This document shows positions 1 to 8,296 of a stretch of 64,000 nt of DNA, one piece after another. The stretch is from Phyllobacterium calauticae (lineage in GTDB: Bacteria; Pseudomonadota; Alphaproteobacteria; Rhizobiales; Rhizobiaceae), in NCBI RefSeq assembly GCF_019991125.1, contig NZ_JAGENB010000012.1, forward strand, positions 1 through 64,000, read 5' to 3'. The notes beneath the pieces were generated by a model. That model saw only the letters and a list, made by a program, of their open reading frames with translations, ran no database searches and was not told where the DNA came from. The translations under genes were made by a program, and so were the position numbers. Positions within the stretch are counted from its first letter, which is position 1, and each line of letters begins with the position of its first letter.

Positions 1-406
1 CCCCCGCCCCCGCTGTTCTGGCTTTGCGTGCATAGCGCTTGCCATTGGGGCTGTCCTTGCGGAAAATCAGGCCGGTTTCCACCAGCGCGCTCAAATGCCG
101 GCGCAGCGTTGCCGGCGCCATGCCGTGCGCGCGCAGCGACAGTTGCACATTGGACGGAAACACCACCAGGCCGCCCGCCTCGCTGAGCTCGTTCTGCGGA
201 TAGAACGTCAACAGCGCGTTGAGCACCACCAGCGCCCGGTCGGAAATCCCGATCAGCGCCCGCGCCTCGCACAACGAGCGAAACAGCTTCCATTTGTCGA
301 CCGAAGCCTCTGGATCGACGTCGCTCGCCTGCGCCTGCGTTGCCAGCATGCCAAGCGACAGCGATCGCCGCCCGAAGGGCGTCGTGAATGCATTCCCCGA
401 CTGCAT
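1..406 (-). CDS. repC: RepC replication initiator, N-terminal part (runs off window)
   Basis: This gene begins at ATG (complement of 404-406) and runs off the left edge, so only about 135 N-terminal residues are visible. They read MQSGNAFTTPFGRRSLSLGML and continue with a winged-helix-like stretch (APATLRRHLSALVETGLIFR), as in RepC initiators of repABC replicons. RepC binds an origin that in this family lies inside repC itself, so the origin is probably just beyond the window. It is the third gene of repA-repB-repC, separated from repB by about 158 bases that encode a counter-transcribed RNA. The call is secure from order and sequence; the rest of the protein cannot be assessed. Confidence 0.9.
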   Translation of the reverse strand, partial: MQSGNAFTTPFGRRSLSLGMLATQAQASDVDPEASVDKWKLFRSLCEARALIGISDRALVVLNALLTFYPQNELSEAGGLVVFPSNVQLSLRAHGMAPATLRRHLSALVETGLIFRKDSPNGKRYARKARTAGAG

Positions 407-465
407 CGTCTTCTACCTTTCAATAGGCAAAAGAAATCCATCCGCCCAAACGACGCCAAAAAGTC

Positions 466-556
466 TTGACACTGATTCCCGGAAATGCGATTCTCGATCC
501 TGCTAGAGATATGAGAGAAGCCTTCCAAGACAGAGATGTTTAGGTGGGCTTTTTTC
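466..556 (+). ncRNA. repABC counter-transcribed RNA (incA-type), promoter and terminator
   Basis: Between repB and repC, on the opposite strand to both, there is a sigma70-like promoter: TTGACA at 466-471, a 17-base spacer and GATTCT at 489-494. It is followed by a roughly 55-base transcript region ending in a GC-containing fold and a T run at 550-555. In repABC replicons a small antisense RNA in exactly this place represses repC expression and determines incompatibility. Position, strand, size and terminator all fit; the exact 5' end (about 501) is inferred. Confidence 0.75.
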
Positions 557-564
557 TTGTGCGG

Positions 565-1530
565 TTAATCTCCTGTTTTTCCTACTGTTTCCGATTCCCT
601 GAAGGCTCGATAGAGTTCGTCAAGGTTATCGGCAATATATGCACCGAAACGAGAAGCATTTCTGGCCTTCAACGCCAGTGTAAAGCTCTTTCCCGTATCT
701 TTGATCTCTGCGTTAAGCGATTTATCCTTGGCCGCCCAGGTCTTCGTCCTGGAAGCGCTTGCTTTCGGCGCCGGCCGCTTCGCATTGTTCAGGCAATCGA
801 ACAGGCGCGCAAACCGATCATCGCTGTTCTCGACAGCAAAATCCGGAGAGTGAATGAACTCGGCCGCCCTCGCCTGATTTCCCGGCTGTTCCAGAAATTT
901 GGAAAGCTGCCACCAGCGATCCCGCCCCGTTGCCTTGGCCGAGCCGATGGCAAGAACGATAGTCTCTGGTATGTGCGATGAAACCGACTGCATCTTGGAA
1001 AATGTCGTCGGATCAAGTGCCAGCGCCGATTTGACGACGGCGTGATCATAGCCAAGATCGCCCAGCCGCTTTGCAAACAGCGTCCGCTCGATAAAGGAGA
1101 GGTTTTGCCGCGCCGCGTTTTCCTGCCCCTGCGCAATGACGTGATCCTGATCCGCCATCGGCTTGACCACGGCACGCACGAGCTTGCCGAGATGCCGTGC
1201 GACCTTAACCCGGCGATGACCGAAAACGATCTGGTAGCGACCCGATACGGAGGGGTGCGGGCGAACGAGAATGGGCGAATCCTGCCCCCTCTCCGCAATG
1301 GCAGCCAGCAGCTCCTGAAAAGCCTGATCGTCGTCGTCGATGCGATCGGTGACAAACGAACCGTCGATCAGTTCCGGATCAAGTTCCACGACGCTGCCCT
1401 TGGCCAGTTCCTCGAACGAGCTCTTGATGGAGCGCGATGCACCCGTCACCACATAGGACAAAGCGTCGTTGCGTTCCGTCTGCGCGGGCGCCGGGTTCAT
1501 CACGCTGCTGAAAATATCCTTCCGGGCCAT
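565..1530 (-). CDS. repB: RepB, ParB-family partition protein
   Basis: RepB is the centromere-binding partition protein of repABC replicons. The 321-residue protein has a ParB-type N-terminal domain (about residues 55-150, with the GHRRVKVARHLG motif) followed by a helix-turn-helix region, the usual size and order for RepB. It starts at an ATG 83 bases after the repA stop. The gap holds a parS-like partial palindrome (1586-1599) and another inverted repeat (1559-1581). RepB is expected to bind the palindromes and, with the RepA ATPase, segregate the replicon and co-repress the operon. Confidence 0.93.
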   Translation of the reverse strand: MARKDIFSSVMNPAPAQTERNDALSYVVTGASRSIKSSFEELAKGSVVELDPELIDGSFVTDRIDDDDQAFQELLAAIAERGQDSPILVRPHPSVSGRYQIVFGHRRVKVARHLGKLVRAVVKPMADQDHVIAQGQENAARQNLSFIERTLFAKRLGDLGYDHAVVKSALALDPTTFSKMQSVSSHIPETIVLAIGSAKATGRDRWWQLSKFLEQPGNQARAAEFIHSPDFAVENSDDRFARLFDCLNNAKRPAPKASASRTKTWAAKDKSLNAEIKDTGKSFTLALKARNASRFGAYIADNLDELYRAFRESETVGKTGD

Positions 1531-1558
1531 CTAATTGCGTCCATTTCCAGTCATGCGG

Positions 1559-1581
1559 TTGATTTTTCTTGCGAAAATCAA
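1559..1581. repeat. Inverted repeat in the repA-repB gap
   Basis: Arms TTGATTTT (1559-1566) and AAAATCAA (1574-1581) are perfect complements around a 7-base loop. No T run follows on the minus strand, so it does not look like a standard terminator. It lies beside the parS-like site and may be a second protein-binding site or may tune repB translation; this is inference. Confidence 0.4.
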
Positions 1582-1585
1582 TGTT

Positions 1586-1599
1586 TTTACGGCAGTAAA
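1586..1599. other. parS-like site between repA and repB (one mismatch)
   Basis: The 14-mer TTTACGGCAGTAAA is the core of the perfect palindrome at 3039-3058 with one base changed in the centre. Several repABC replicons carry the RepB-binding site in the repA-repB gap. Identification rests on this shared core and on position. Confidence 0.55.
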
Positions 1600-1612
1600 T
1601 CGTAGGTTCATG

Positions 1613-2812
1613 TCATCGGCCCCACGCACGATGCACGAGCGAGGCGATCTCGGCATTAACAGCGTCAAGTGACTCGATCGCCCGCTCATAGGTTGAGCGG
1701 GTGAAACTGTTCTTCTCCACTTCGTAGAGCGTCTGTTTGGTCAGGCCGGCATCCGATACCGCCGTGGATTTCAGCATGGCGTTGGCCAATATCTCTTCAG
1801 CCAGCATGGATTGCATGAAGCCCACCATCTGGGCCTGCGGAATATCCGTCGGTTCATAGCGGGTAATCAGGTAGCGGAACCAATCGAGTTCCACTTTCGC
1901 TCCCGCCTGCTTCACGGTCTTCAGGATACCGCCCAGCATGAGCAGGAACTGCGACATGGACATCAGATCCAGCATCTGCGGGTGCACGGTGATCAAAACC
2001 GCCGTGGCAGCCGACATTGCCGTCAGCGTGAGATAGCCGAGTTGCGGCGGGCAATCGACCACAACCACGTCGTAGCGGTCATCGACGCTCTCAAGCGCGC
2101 TGGCGATACGGGTAAAGAATTGCCGGCCTTCGCGCGATGCCTTGTCTTGCATCGCCAGCGGGGTATCGTACTCATACTCCTGCAGTTCGAGATTGGCCGG
2201 AATGATATCGAGCCCGGGGAAATTGGTCGGCAGGATCACATCGGCAATCGGCTTGCGCTGATCGTCATAGCGGATGGATTCGTATAGCGACAGATTCCGG
2301 TCCAGTTCAGGCTGGAAACCGTGCAGGGCGGAAAGGGACGCCTGCGGATCAAGATCGATCGCCAGAACCCGGTGGCCCGTCAACGCCAGATATTGCGCGA
2401 GATGCGCCGATGTCGTCGTCTTGCCGGAGCCGCCCTTGAAATTGACGACAGCGATCACCTGCAGCTTGTCGCCGGGCTTGCGGTGCGGCACATATTTTTT
2501 AACCTCGGTCCGGCCGTTGCGGTCGAGATAATGGCGCAGCTCCAGCATCTGCTCCGCGGTATAGGAACGCCGCCCGGACGCGGCCTGCGCCGGCACGGGC
2601 CCCTTGCCTTCCAGATGCAGGCGCTTGAGATTATTCTGGGTCACACCAAGATAGTGCGCCACTTCCGCCATGGAGAACTGCCGCAATGTCTTCTTGGCAT
2701 TCGGCGGAAACTTTTCCATCCGAAGCTGGTTCAAGCGGCGTGAAATCTCTGCACCCTGGTCGAGGATCTTGTCATCAAACTCAAACTTGGGCAGAGGTAG
2801 AGCGAAATTCAT
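1613..2812 (-). CDS. repA: RepA, ParA-family partition ATPase
   Basis: RepA is the Walker-type ATPase that drives partition of repABC replicons and, with RepB, represses the operon. I place the start at the ATG at 2812 (399 residues, normal for RepA) rather than at the in-frame TTG 75 bases upstream. A MerR-like helix-turn-helix lies at about residues 45-72, the deviant Walker A KGGSGKTT at 126-133, and a Walker B-like VVVVDCPP further on. First gene of the repABC operon. A perfect 20-base palindrome lies upstream at 3039-3058. Confidence 0.94.
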   Translation of the reverse strand: MNFALPLPKFEFDDKILDQGAEISRRLNQLRMEKFPPNAKKTLRQFSMAEVAHYLGVTQNNLKRLHLEGKGPVPAQAASGRRSYTAEQMLELRHYLDRNGRTEVKKYVPHRKPGDKLQVIAVVNFKGGSGKTTTSAHLAQYLALTGHRVLAIDLDPQASLSALHGFQPELDRNLSLYESIRYDDQRKPIADVILPTNFPGLDIIPANLELQEYEYDTPLAMQDKASREGRQFFTRIASALESVDDRYDVVVVDCPPQLGYLTLTAMSAATAVLITVHPQMLDLMSMSQFLLMLGGILKTVKQAGAKVELDWFRYLITRYEPTDIPQAQMVGFMQSMLAEEILANAMLKSTAVSDAGLTKQTLYEVEKNSFTRSTYERAIESLDAVNAEIASLVHRAWGR

Positions 2813-3172
2813 CGGAGACAAAACCTCTAATAGCGCTTTTTCAAAGCAAATCTTCTGAGAAGCGCCATTAAGCTCCGATTCGAACAAACCATCAAGAAAT
2901 TTTAGGTTAACAGAAACTTAACAACAGTTTTGTCATGCAACACATGCGGAGCTTTGAATCCCGATGCATATCCCGCGGCGTTGGGGCACCCAGCATCAAA
3001 ACGTGAGTAACCCGCTGTTTTACCTACAAAAACACTGAGTATTTACTGCAGTAAATACGCCTTTGAACCGGACACCCGACGCAATCGGGGCAATCCATCC
3101 TTCAGCGGGGCGCCTTTCACCATTGGAACCCGCCCGACTTATCCAATGATTTATCAACAAGCGCGCCCGGAA
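2813..3172. other. repA upstream region
   Basis: This 360-base stretch separates repA from the end of the diguanylate cyclase gene. It contains the parS-like palindrome and presumably the repABC promoter. I see no convincing small gene or RNA in it. Confidence 0.5.
3039..3058. other. Perfect 20-bp palindrome, candidate parS
   Basis: GTATTTACTG is followed directly by its reverse complement CAGTAAATAC, giving a perfect 20-base palindrome about 230 bases upstream of repA. Its central 14 bases recur with one mismatch between repA and repB. In repABC replicons parS sites are palindromes found upstream of repA, between repA and repB, or after repC, so this is the best centromere candidate here. 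Confidence 0.65.
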
Positions 3173-5008
3173 TCATGCGTTTTCAGCGTCGGTCTGGTCA
3201 TCGGCGGCGAATCGAACGCGATTCCTGCCCTCCGATTTGGCGCGGTAGAGCGCGACGTCCGCCGCCTTGATGAGTTTCGGCCATCCGGCAGAGCCCAAGA
3301 CGCCGCTGGCAACGCCGAAACTTGCGGTCATATTCAGACAAACACCGTCTGCCAGCCGAATCTCATGCCGCTGCAGGGCGAGCCGGATGCGGCGAGCGCG
3401 CATGACGACGTCGGCAAGCTGGTCACCCGTCGAGAGAATGGCAAACTCCTCACCGCCGAACCGGGCGATGACATCCGCCGACCGGACCATTGACCGCAAC
3501 AGAGCCGATACATCCTTGAGCACAAGATCTCCGGCCTGATGGCCATAGGTATCGTTGACGAGCTTGAAGTAATCGATGTCCAGAAGAATAAGACAGGTCG
3601 TCTCCGGCTGCTCATCCTTGTTTGCTGCGCTCTGACCGATCAGGTCGAGCGTGCGTCGGTTGAAGAGACCGGTCAAGCCGTCGGTTTCCGCCTGCTCTTT
3701 CAATTTGTCGGTCAAGATAGCCCGCTCATGCAGCTTGCCGCGCAAAACCTGCAGCGCATCGAAAAGCCGGCGCATTTCCCCGGCATAATGCTGCCTGTCG
3801 CCAAGTTTGACCGGCACGTCGTGGGCAAGGCCGATAACCTCTTCGCGCGCCTGCAGGAGCGGTGACAGGACGGACCGGTGCACCATATGAATAAGGCTCG
3901 CAAGAATGGCCAGTATCGCCGATGTTATGGCGACAACCATGATCAAGGTGCTTAAGGCACGATCACGCGTGTGCATGAACTCGTCGATCTTGACGTTCAG
4001 AAACTCGCTGCGCAGGCTCTCCAGCGGTTGAAGCGTTTTGACAAAGCGGTCCGTGAACTGCTCCGCCGTCATGGAATATTGCCCGGAGACCCTGCCTTCC
4101 GCGACAAGAGCGTCGACCATACCCAGACCCTCGCCGAAAAACACGCGCTCGATTTCCTCGCGCTTGCCGGCAAGACGGGAATCGCTGCGGAAGAGGGCGT
4201 CCTGCACGCCAATCAGGCGCCAGAGCTCATTGAGCCGCCCACGCGTCCGGCTGCTGTCAATCAGGTGCTTGCGTTCCAGGGGATGACGCGTCGCTATAGG
4301 CGCCATGATCTGGGACGCGATGCGTCCGCCATATTCCCGGAGATCGCTCAGCATGTGGCCCGTCATCACGGATGCCGCGATGGCATCATCAGACCCGACA
4401 AGCTCATTGACATTCCAGGCCACGATCGACTGGAAATCGTCAACCACGGCAAACATGCCTTCAATCGACTGCTGGACGTCGTTTGTAGTGCGCTGGTCAA
4501 ATGGCATCGCAGCGACCCGATCGACATCCATTCTGGCGCGTTTGAGATCAACGCCCGTCTGTTCAAGCAGCCGGAGAGGGGTGGGGTGGTTTAGGCTTCC
4601 GGGATCAGGTGTTTGGGGGGCTGCCGCTGCGGCAAGAGCCGCATCACTTGCCGCGCGAAACTGGATAAGCCGCTGGGTCACGTCAGGTGTCAGAGGATCG
4701 GCGCTCCCCATGACCGTGTTCGACGGGCCGCGTTCCGCCGACAGGCGATTGGCGGCGTCCAGAACCAGACGAAAGCGTTCAACCCGATCAAGGTTAAGTC
4801 GTGCGAGCCGGTAATCCCCATAGGATGGCGCTATAACGCTCGTTGCGAGAATGGCAGTACAGGCCACTGCCATGCTGACGGCAATCCACAGCTTCCGATA
4901 CAGGCTGGCGCCTGCATTGTTTCGCGGTGCATTTGGGGGTAGTTCGGTGGAGCTGGACTCTGGCAGGGAGGGACGTCTTCCAAAACGGGCCGGACGAAAT
5001 GAAGTCAA
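3173..5008 (-). CDS. Membrane-bound diguanylate cyclase (GGEEF)
   Basis: This 611-residue protein makes cyclic di-GMP from two GTP. An N-terminal membrane segment (about residues 40-62) is followed by a roughly 290-residue extracytoplasmic sensor region, a second membrane segment (about 350-372), a short HAMP-like linker and a C-terminal GGDEF domain. The active-site motif is GGEEF at 518-522. An RxxD inhibitory site (RSAD) sits five residues before it, so product inhibition is likely. The signal sensed is unknown. An in-frame stop lies directly before the TTG at 5008, so that TTG is the most upstream possible start, and no good ATG follows for about 45 codons. It stands alone between repABC and the cyd operon. 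Confidence 0.85.
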   Translation of the reverse strand: MTSFRPARFGRRPSLPESSSTELPPNAPRNNAGASLYRKLWIAVSMAVACTAILATSVIAPSYGDYRLARLNLDRVERFRLVLDAANRLSAERGPSNTVMGSADPLTPDVTQRLIQFRAASDAALAAAAAPQTPDPGSLNHPTPLRLLEQTGVDLKRARMDVDRVAAMPFDQRTTNDVQQSIEGMFAVVDDFQSIVAWNVNELVGSDDAIAASVMTGHMLSDLREYGGRIASQIMAPIATRHPLERKHLIDSSRTRGRLNELWRLIGVQDALFRSDSRLAGKREEIERVFFGEGLGMVDALVAEGRVSGQYSMTAEQFTDRFVKTLQPLESLRSEFLNVKIDEFMHTRDRALSTLIMVVAITSAILAILASLIHMVHRSVLSPLLQAREEVIGLAHDVPVKLGDRQHYAGEMRRLFDALQVLRGKLHERAILTDKLKEQAETDGLTGLFNRRTLDLIGQSAANKDEQPETTCLILLDIDYFKLVNDTYGHQAGDLVLKDVSALLRSMVRSADVIARFGGEEFAILSTGDQLADVVMRARRIRLALQRHEIRLADGVCLNMTASFGVASGVLGSAGWPKLIKAADVALYRAKSEGRNRVRFAADDQTDAENA

Positions 5009-5334
5009 TCAATATTATCCTATCGCAATAGTTCCCTCCAGCAGCTGAGGCGCCACCAGCAAGACTGTCCTTCGTCCCCTCTGAAGTCCGCGTTTTCTCA
5101 CAAACGCTTGGTCTCGTCGCTCAATCGTATGGCTGGTTTAAGGGAAGATATCAATAGGCAAGCACACGCATAGGTTGATATTGATGCGCACTTTTTAGTT
5201 GCAATCCTTCAAGAGACACCGGGAAAGCCTTGGTCTGCAGTCCAATACCGGGCGGCAAATGAGACACATTTGCCGCCCGGCACGCCGGCGATAAAACCAT
5301 CCGGCAATCAATTCCAAAAAATGGATATCCGTTG
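5009..5334. other. Intergenic region between cydX and the diguanylate cyclase gene
   Basis: This stretch of about 325 bases holds the promoter side of the diguanylate cyclase gene and a strong hairpin 55 bases after cydX (5248-5280). I see no further gene. Confidence 0.5.
5248..5280 (-). terminator. Long perfect hairpin downstream of cydX
   Basis: Fourteen-base arms CCGGGCGGCAAATG and CATTTGCCGCCCGG are perfectly complementary around a 5-base loop. It lies 55 bases beyond the cydX stop, where the operon's messages should end. No T run follows, so it may be a 3'-end stabilising hairpin or a Rho-dependent end rather than a classic terminator. Confidence 0.5.
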
Positions 5335-5457
5335 CTATTTCTTGCCGCCCGCCGCCTTGCGGCTGGCATCGTCCTCGACCAGTTCATACCACATGGCATT
5401 GAGAACGGCGAAAGCAGCAGCAAACGGCAATCCGAGCAGCCAGGCAAAATACCACAT
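5335..5457 (-). CDS. cydX: CydX, small subunit of cytochrome bd oxidase
   Basis: A 40-residue ORF starts MWYFAWLLGLPFAAAFAVLN and ends with a charged tail. The MWYF(A/S)W start, the single membrane helix and the acidic residues after it are the hallmarks of CydX/YbgT, the single-pass subunit that stabilises the haems of the bd oxidase. An AAGGAG ribosome binding site lies 7 bases upstream of the ATG (complement of 5455-5457). It starts 20 bases after the cydB stop, as the last gene of the cyd operon. It is easily missed because of its length. Confidence 0.93.
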   Translation of the reverse strand: MWYFAWLLGLPFAAAFAVLNAMWYELVEDDASRKAAGGKK

Positions 5458-5477
5458 TCTTCTACTCCTTCTTCGTC

Positions 5478-6632
5478 CTAGTAAGCGTGACCGCTCTTGT
5501 TGGTGATTGTCTTGTCATCCACTTTCCCCCACAGCACGTGATAAACCCAGCTTGTGTAGAGAACGATCAGCGGCACGAAAATGGCCGTCACCACCAGCAT
5601 GATGAACAGGGTCAGGTGGCTTGACGACGCATCCCAGACTGTCAGGCTCGACCGCGGATCAAGCGACGATGGCAGGATGAAGGGAAACATCGACAGGCCC
5701 ACGGTCGAGATAATGCCGAAAATCGACAGTGCGCTTGCCAGGATGGTGGTGATTTCCCGCTTGAGACGGAAACCCAGCATGGCGACAAGGGCGCCCAGGA
5801 AGCCGAGGAGGGGGGCAACCAGCATCCAAGCATGTGTGTTGAAATTGGCAAACCAGGCGTTCTTGTCCGACACGACGGTCTTCAGCAGCGGATTGGATGG
5901 CCCCGTCGGATCGACGACGCTGGAAATGCGATACCCGTCCAAACCGGTCCAAAGGATAAGTCCCGCGACGGCAAACAGAAGCACGGTGAGCGGTGCTGCG
6001 ATCCCGCCAAATCTGCGGGCGCGCGCGGCGATGATCCCCGTCGTCTTCAATTGCAACCACGCACTGCCGTGCATGACCAGCATGGCGACCGAAAGAAGCC
6101 CGCAGAGAAGCGCGAACGGGTTCAGCAGCCCAAAGAACGACCCTTCATAGAAAATGCGCAGATCGCTGTCAAAACGGAAGGGAACACCCTGCAGCACGTT
6201 GCCCAAGGCCACACCGAAAATGAGTGACGGTACGAAGCCGCCGACGAACAGGGCCCAGTCCCAGGCAGCCCGCCAGGTGGCGCTCTCGCGCTTCGACCGA
6301 TATTTGAACGCGACAGGCCGGATGATCAGTGCCGCCAGGATAACGAACATGGCGAGATAAAAACCGGAAAAGGAGACCGCATAGAGTGGTGGCCAGGCGG
6401 CAAATATCGCGCCGCCGCCAAGAATGAGCCAGACCTGATTGCCTTCCCAGATCGGACCGATCGTGTTGATGGCGATACGGCGTTCCATGTCGGTGCGGGC
6501 CACAAAGGGCAACAACGTACCGATGCCGAGATCAAAGCCGTCGGTGACGGCAAATCCGATCAGCAACACGCCGAGCAGAACCCACCAGATCAACCTTAAA
6601 GTGTCATAGTCGAGAAATTGATGCAGGATCAT
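5478..6632 (-). CDS. cydB: Cytochrome bd ubiquinol oxidase subunit II
   Basis: CydB is the structural partner of CydA in the bd-type quinol oxidase, which reduces oxygen to water without pumping protons. The 384-residue protein has the family's N-terminal signature (LRLIWWVLLGVLLIGFAVTDGFDLG), the IGPIWEGNQVW motif and about eight or nine hydrophobic helices, normal for the family. The ATG is 6 bases after the cydA stop, so the two are co-translated. Expected location is the inner membrane. Confidence 0.97.
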   Translation of the reverse strand: MILHQFLDYDTLRLIWWVLLGVLLIGFAVTDGFDLGIGTLLPFVARTDMERRIAINTIGPIWEGNQVWLILGGGAIFAAWPPLYAVSFSGFYLAMFVILAALIIRPVAFKYRSKRESATWRAAWDWALFVGGFVPSLIFGVALGNVLQGVPFRFDSDLRIFYEGSFFGLLNPFALLCGLLSVAMLVMHGSAWLQLKTTGIIAARARRFGGIAAPLTVLLFAVAGLILWTGLDGYRISSVVDPTGPSNPLLKTVVSDKNAWFANFNTHAWMLVAPLLGFLGALVAMLGFRLKREITTILASALSIFGIISTVGLSMFPFILPSSLDPRSSLTVWDASSSHLTLFIMLVVTAIFVPLIVLYTSWVYHVLWGKVDDKTITNKSGHAY

Positions 6633-6638
6633 GATTGT

Positions 6639-8216
6639 TTACTCCGCCGGTACGATATGGGGGGAAATCAGGACGGCTTCTGGCTCATTGTCCAGTTCCG
6701 GCCCCTTGCGAATGGCACGAAGCATCAGGCCCATCTCGATCACGAACAGGATTGTGTAGATCGTCACAAAACCGGCAATCGTGATCAGCAGGGACGTCGC
6801 GCCCAGATTGGAAACGGCTGCCGCCGTTGGCAGGACGCCCTCGATGATCCAGGGCTGGCGGCCGAATTCCGCGACGATCCATCCCATCTCCGCTGCAACC
6901 CAGGGGAGGGGGATCGCCAGGACTGCAATGCGCAACAGCCACGGATATGTATCGAGTTGCCGCCGGACCGACAGCACGAAGAACGTCCCGGTCAACAGGA
7001 TGAAGAACATGCCGAGACCGACCATGATGCGGAACGACCAGAAGAGTGTTGGAACGTGCGGGACCGTATCCAGCGCCGCTTTTTCGATCTGGGCATCGGT
7101 TGCCTGGCGCGGATCGTCGACATAACGCTTGAGAAGCAGGGCGTAACCAAGATCGGCCCCGTTGTCTTCAAACTTGGCCCGCACGTCCGGTGCGATCGCA
7201 TTGGTGCTGCCGGCAGCGCGAATCTGTTGCAGCGCGTCATAAGCCAGGAGCCCCTGTTTGATCCGCACCTCCGCATGCTTGACCAGATCCTCGATTCCGG
7301 GAATTTCCGTGGTCAGCGACCGCGTTCCGATGAGCCCCATCACCCAGGGAATACGAACCGCATAATGGGTTTCGCGGCTCTGCTGATCGGGAAAGCCGAA
7401 TGCCGTGAAGGCGGCCGGAGCAGGCTCGGTCTCCCACATCGCCTCAATCGAGGCGAGTTTCATTTTCTGGTGTTCGGTGGAGAGATAGCCGCTCTCATCG
7501 CCAAGCACGACGACGGAGAGGGCCGCGGCCAGTCCGAAGGATGCCGCCACCGTCATCGACCGCTTGGCCAGCGCCGTGTGACGCCCCTTCAGGACATACC
7601 AGGCGGAAACACCCAGAACAAAGATGGAAGCCGTTACGTAACCGGCGGAAACCGTGTGAACGAATTTCGCCTGGGCGACCGGGTTGAACAAAACTGCAAA
7701 GAAATCAGTGACTTCCATGCGCATCGTCTGGGGATTGAACGCCGACCCCACCGGATTTTGCATCCAGCCATTGGCGATCAATATCCACAAGGCGGAGAAG
7801 TTCGAGCCGATTGCAACCAGCCAGGTTGCCGTGAGGTGTCCCACTTTGGACAGCTTATCCCAGCCGAAGAAGAACAACCCGACAAAGGTCGCTTCCAGAA
7901 AGAATGCCATGAGGCCTTCAATGGCCAGCGGCGCCCCGAAGATATCGCCGACATACTGGCTGTAATAACTCCAGTTCATGCCGAACTGGAATTCCATGAC
8001 AATGCCGGTGGCGACACCGAGCGCAAAGTTGATACCGAACAATGTGCCCCAGAACTTAGTCATCTGGCGCCATATGACGCGGCCGGTCATGACGTAGACT
8101 GTCTCCATGATTGCAAGCAATACGGAGAGGCCAAGCGTCAATGGTACGAAGAGAAAGTGATAAAGCGCGGTTATCGCAAATTGCAGGCGCGAAAGCGCTA
8201 CGATGTCGAGTTCCAT
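6639..8216 (-). CDS. cydA: Cytochrome bd ubiquinol oxidase subunit I
   Basis: CydA carries the haems and quinol site of the bd oxidase. The 525-residue sequence keeps the N-terminal haem-ligand His (His20, equivalent to E. coli His19), a second His in KFVHTVSAGY and the GWIVAEFGRQPW motif, with about nine membrane helices. Its length is close to the E. coli protein (long Q-loop type) rather than the shorter cyanide-insensitive relatives. It follows cydC after 80 bases and precedes cydB by 6. The oxidase has very high oxygen affinity and usually serves microaerobic or stress growth. Confidence 0.97.
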   Translation of the reverse strand: MELDIVALSRLQFAITALYHFLFVPLTLGLSVLLAIMETVYVMTGRVIWRQMTKFWGTLFGINFALGVATGIVMEFQFGMNWSYYSQYVGDIFGAPLAIEGLMAFFLEATFVGLFFFGWDKLSKVGHLTATWLVAIGSNFSALWILIANGWMQNPVGSAFNPQTMRMEVTDFFAVLFNPVAQAKFVHTVSAGYVTASIFVLGVSAWYVLKGRHTALAKRSMTVAASFGLAAALSVVVLGDESGYLSTEHQKMKLASIEAMWETEPAPAAFTAFGFPDQQSRETHYAVRIPWVMGLIGTRSLTTEIPGIEDLVKHAEVRIKQGLLAYDALQQIRAAGSTNAIAPDVRAKFEDNGADLGYALLLKRYVDDPRQATDAQIEKAALDTVPHVPTLFWSFRIMVGLGMFFILLTGTFFVLSVRRQLDTYPWLLRIAVLAIPLPWVAAEMGWIVAEFGRQPWIIEGVLPTAAAVSNLGATSLLITIAGFVTIYTILFVIEMGLMLRAIRKGPELDNEPEAVLISPHIVPAE

Positions 8217-8296
8217 CTGCTCATGCCGGGCTTACGCCCGACCCCCTGTTGATCAGCGCCGCGAAGGGCGAACGCCGAGTGATTGAGACTGCGTCC

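Noticed and set aside
2813-2887. TTG-initiated 25-residue N-terminal extension of RepA
   Set aside because: The ATG at 2812 gives the normal RepA length and N-terminus; the extension has no family resemblance.
6618-8252. 544-codon open frame on the plus strand
   Set aside because: It is the mirror of cydA. Its translation is rich in Arg, His, Gln and Asp with no family resemblance, typical of high-GC antisense frames.
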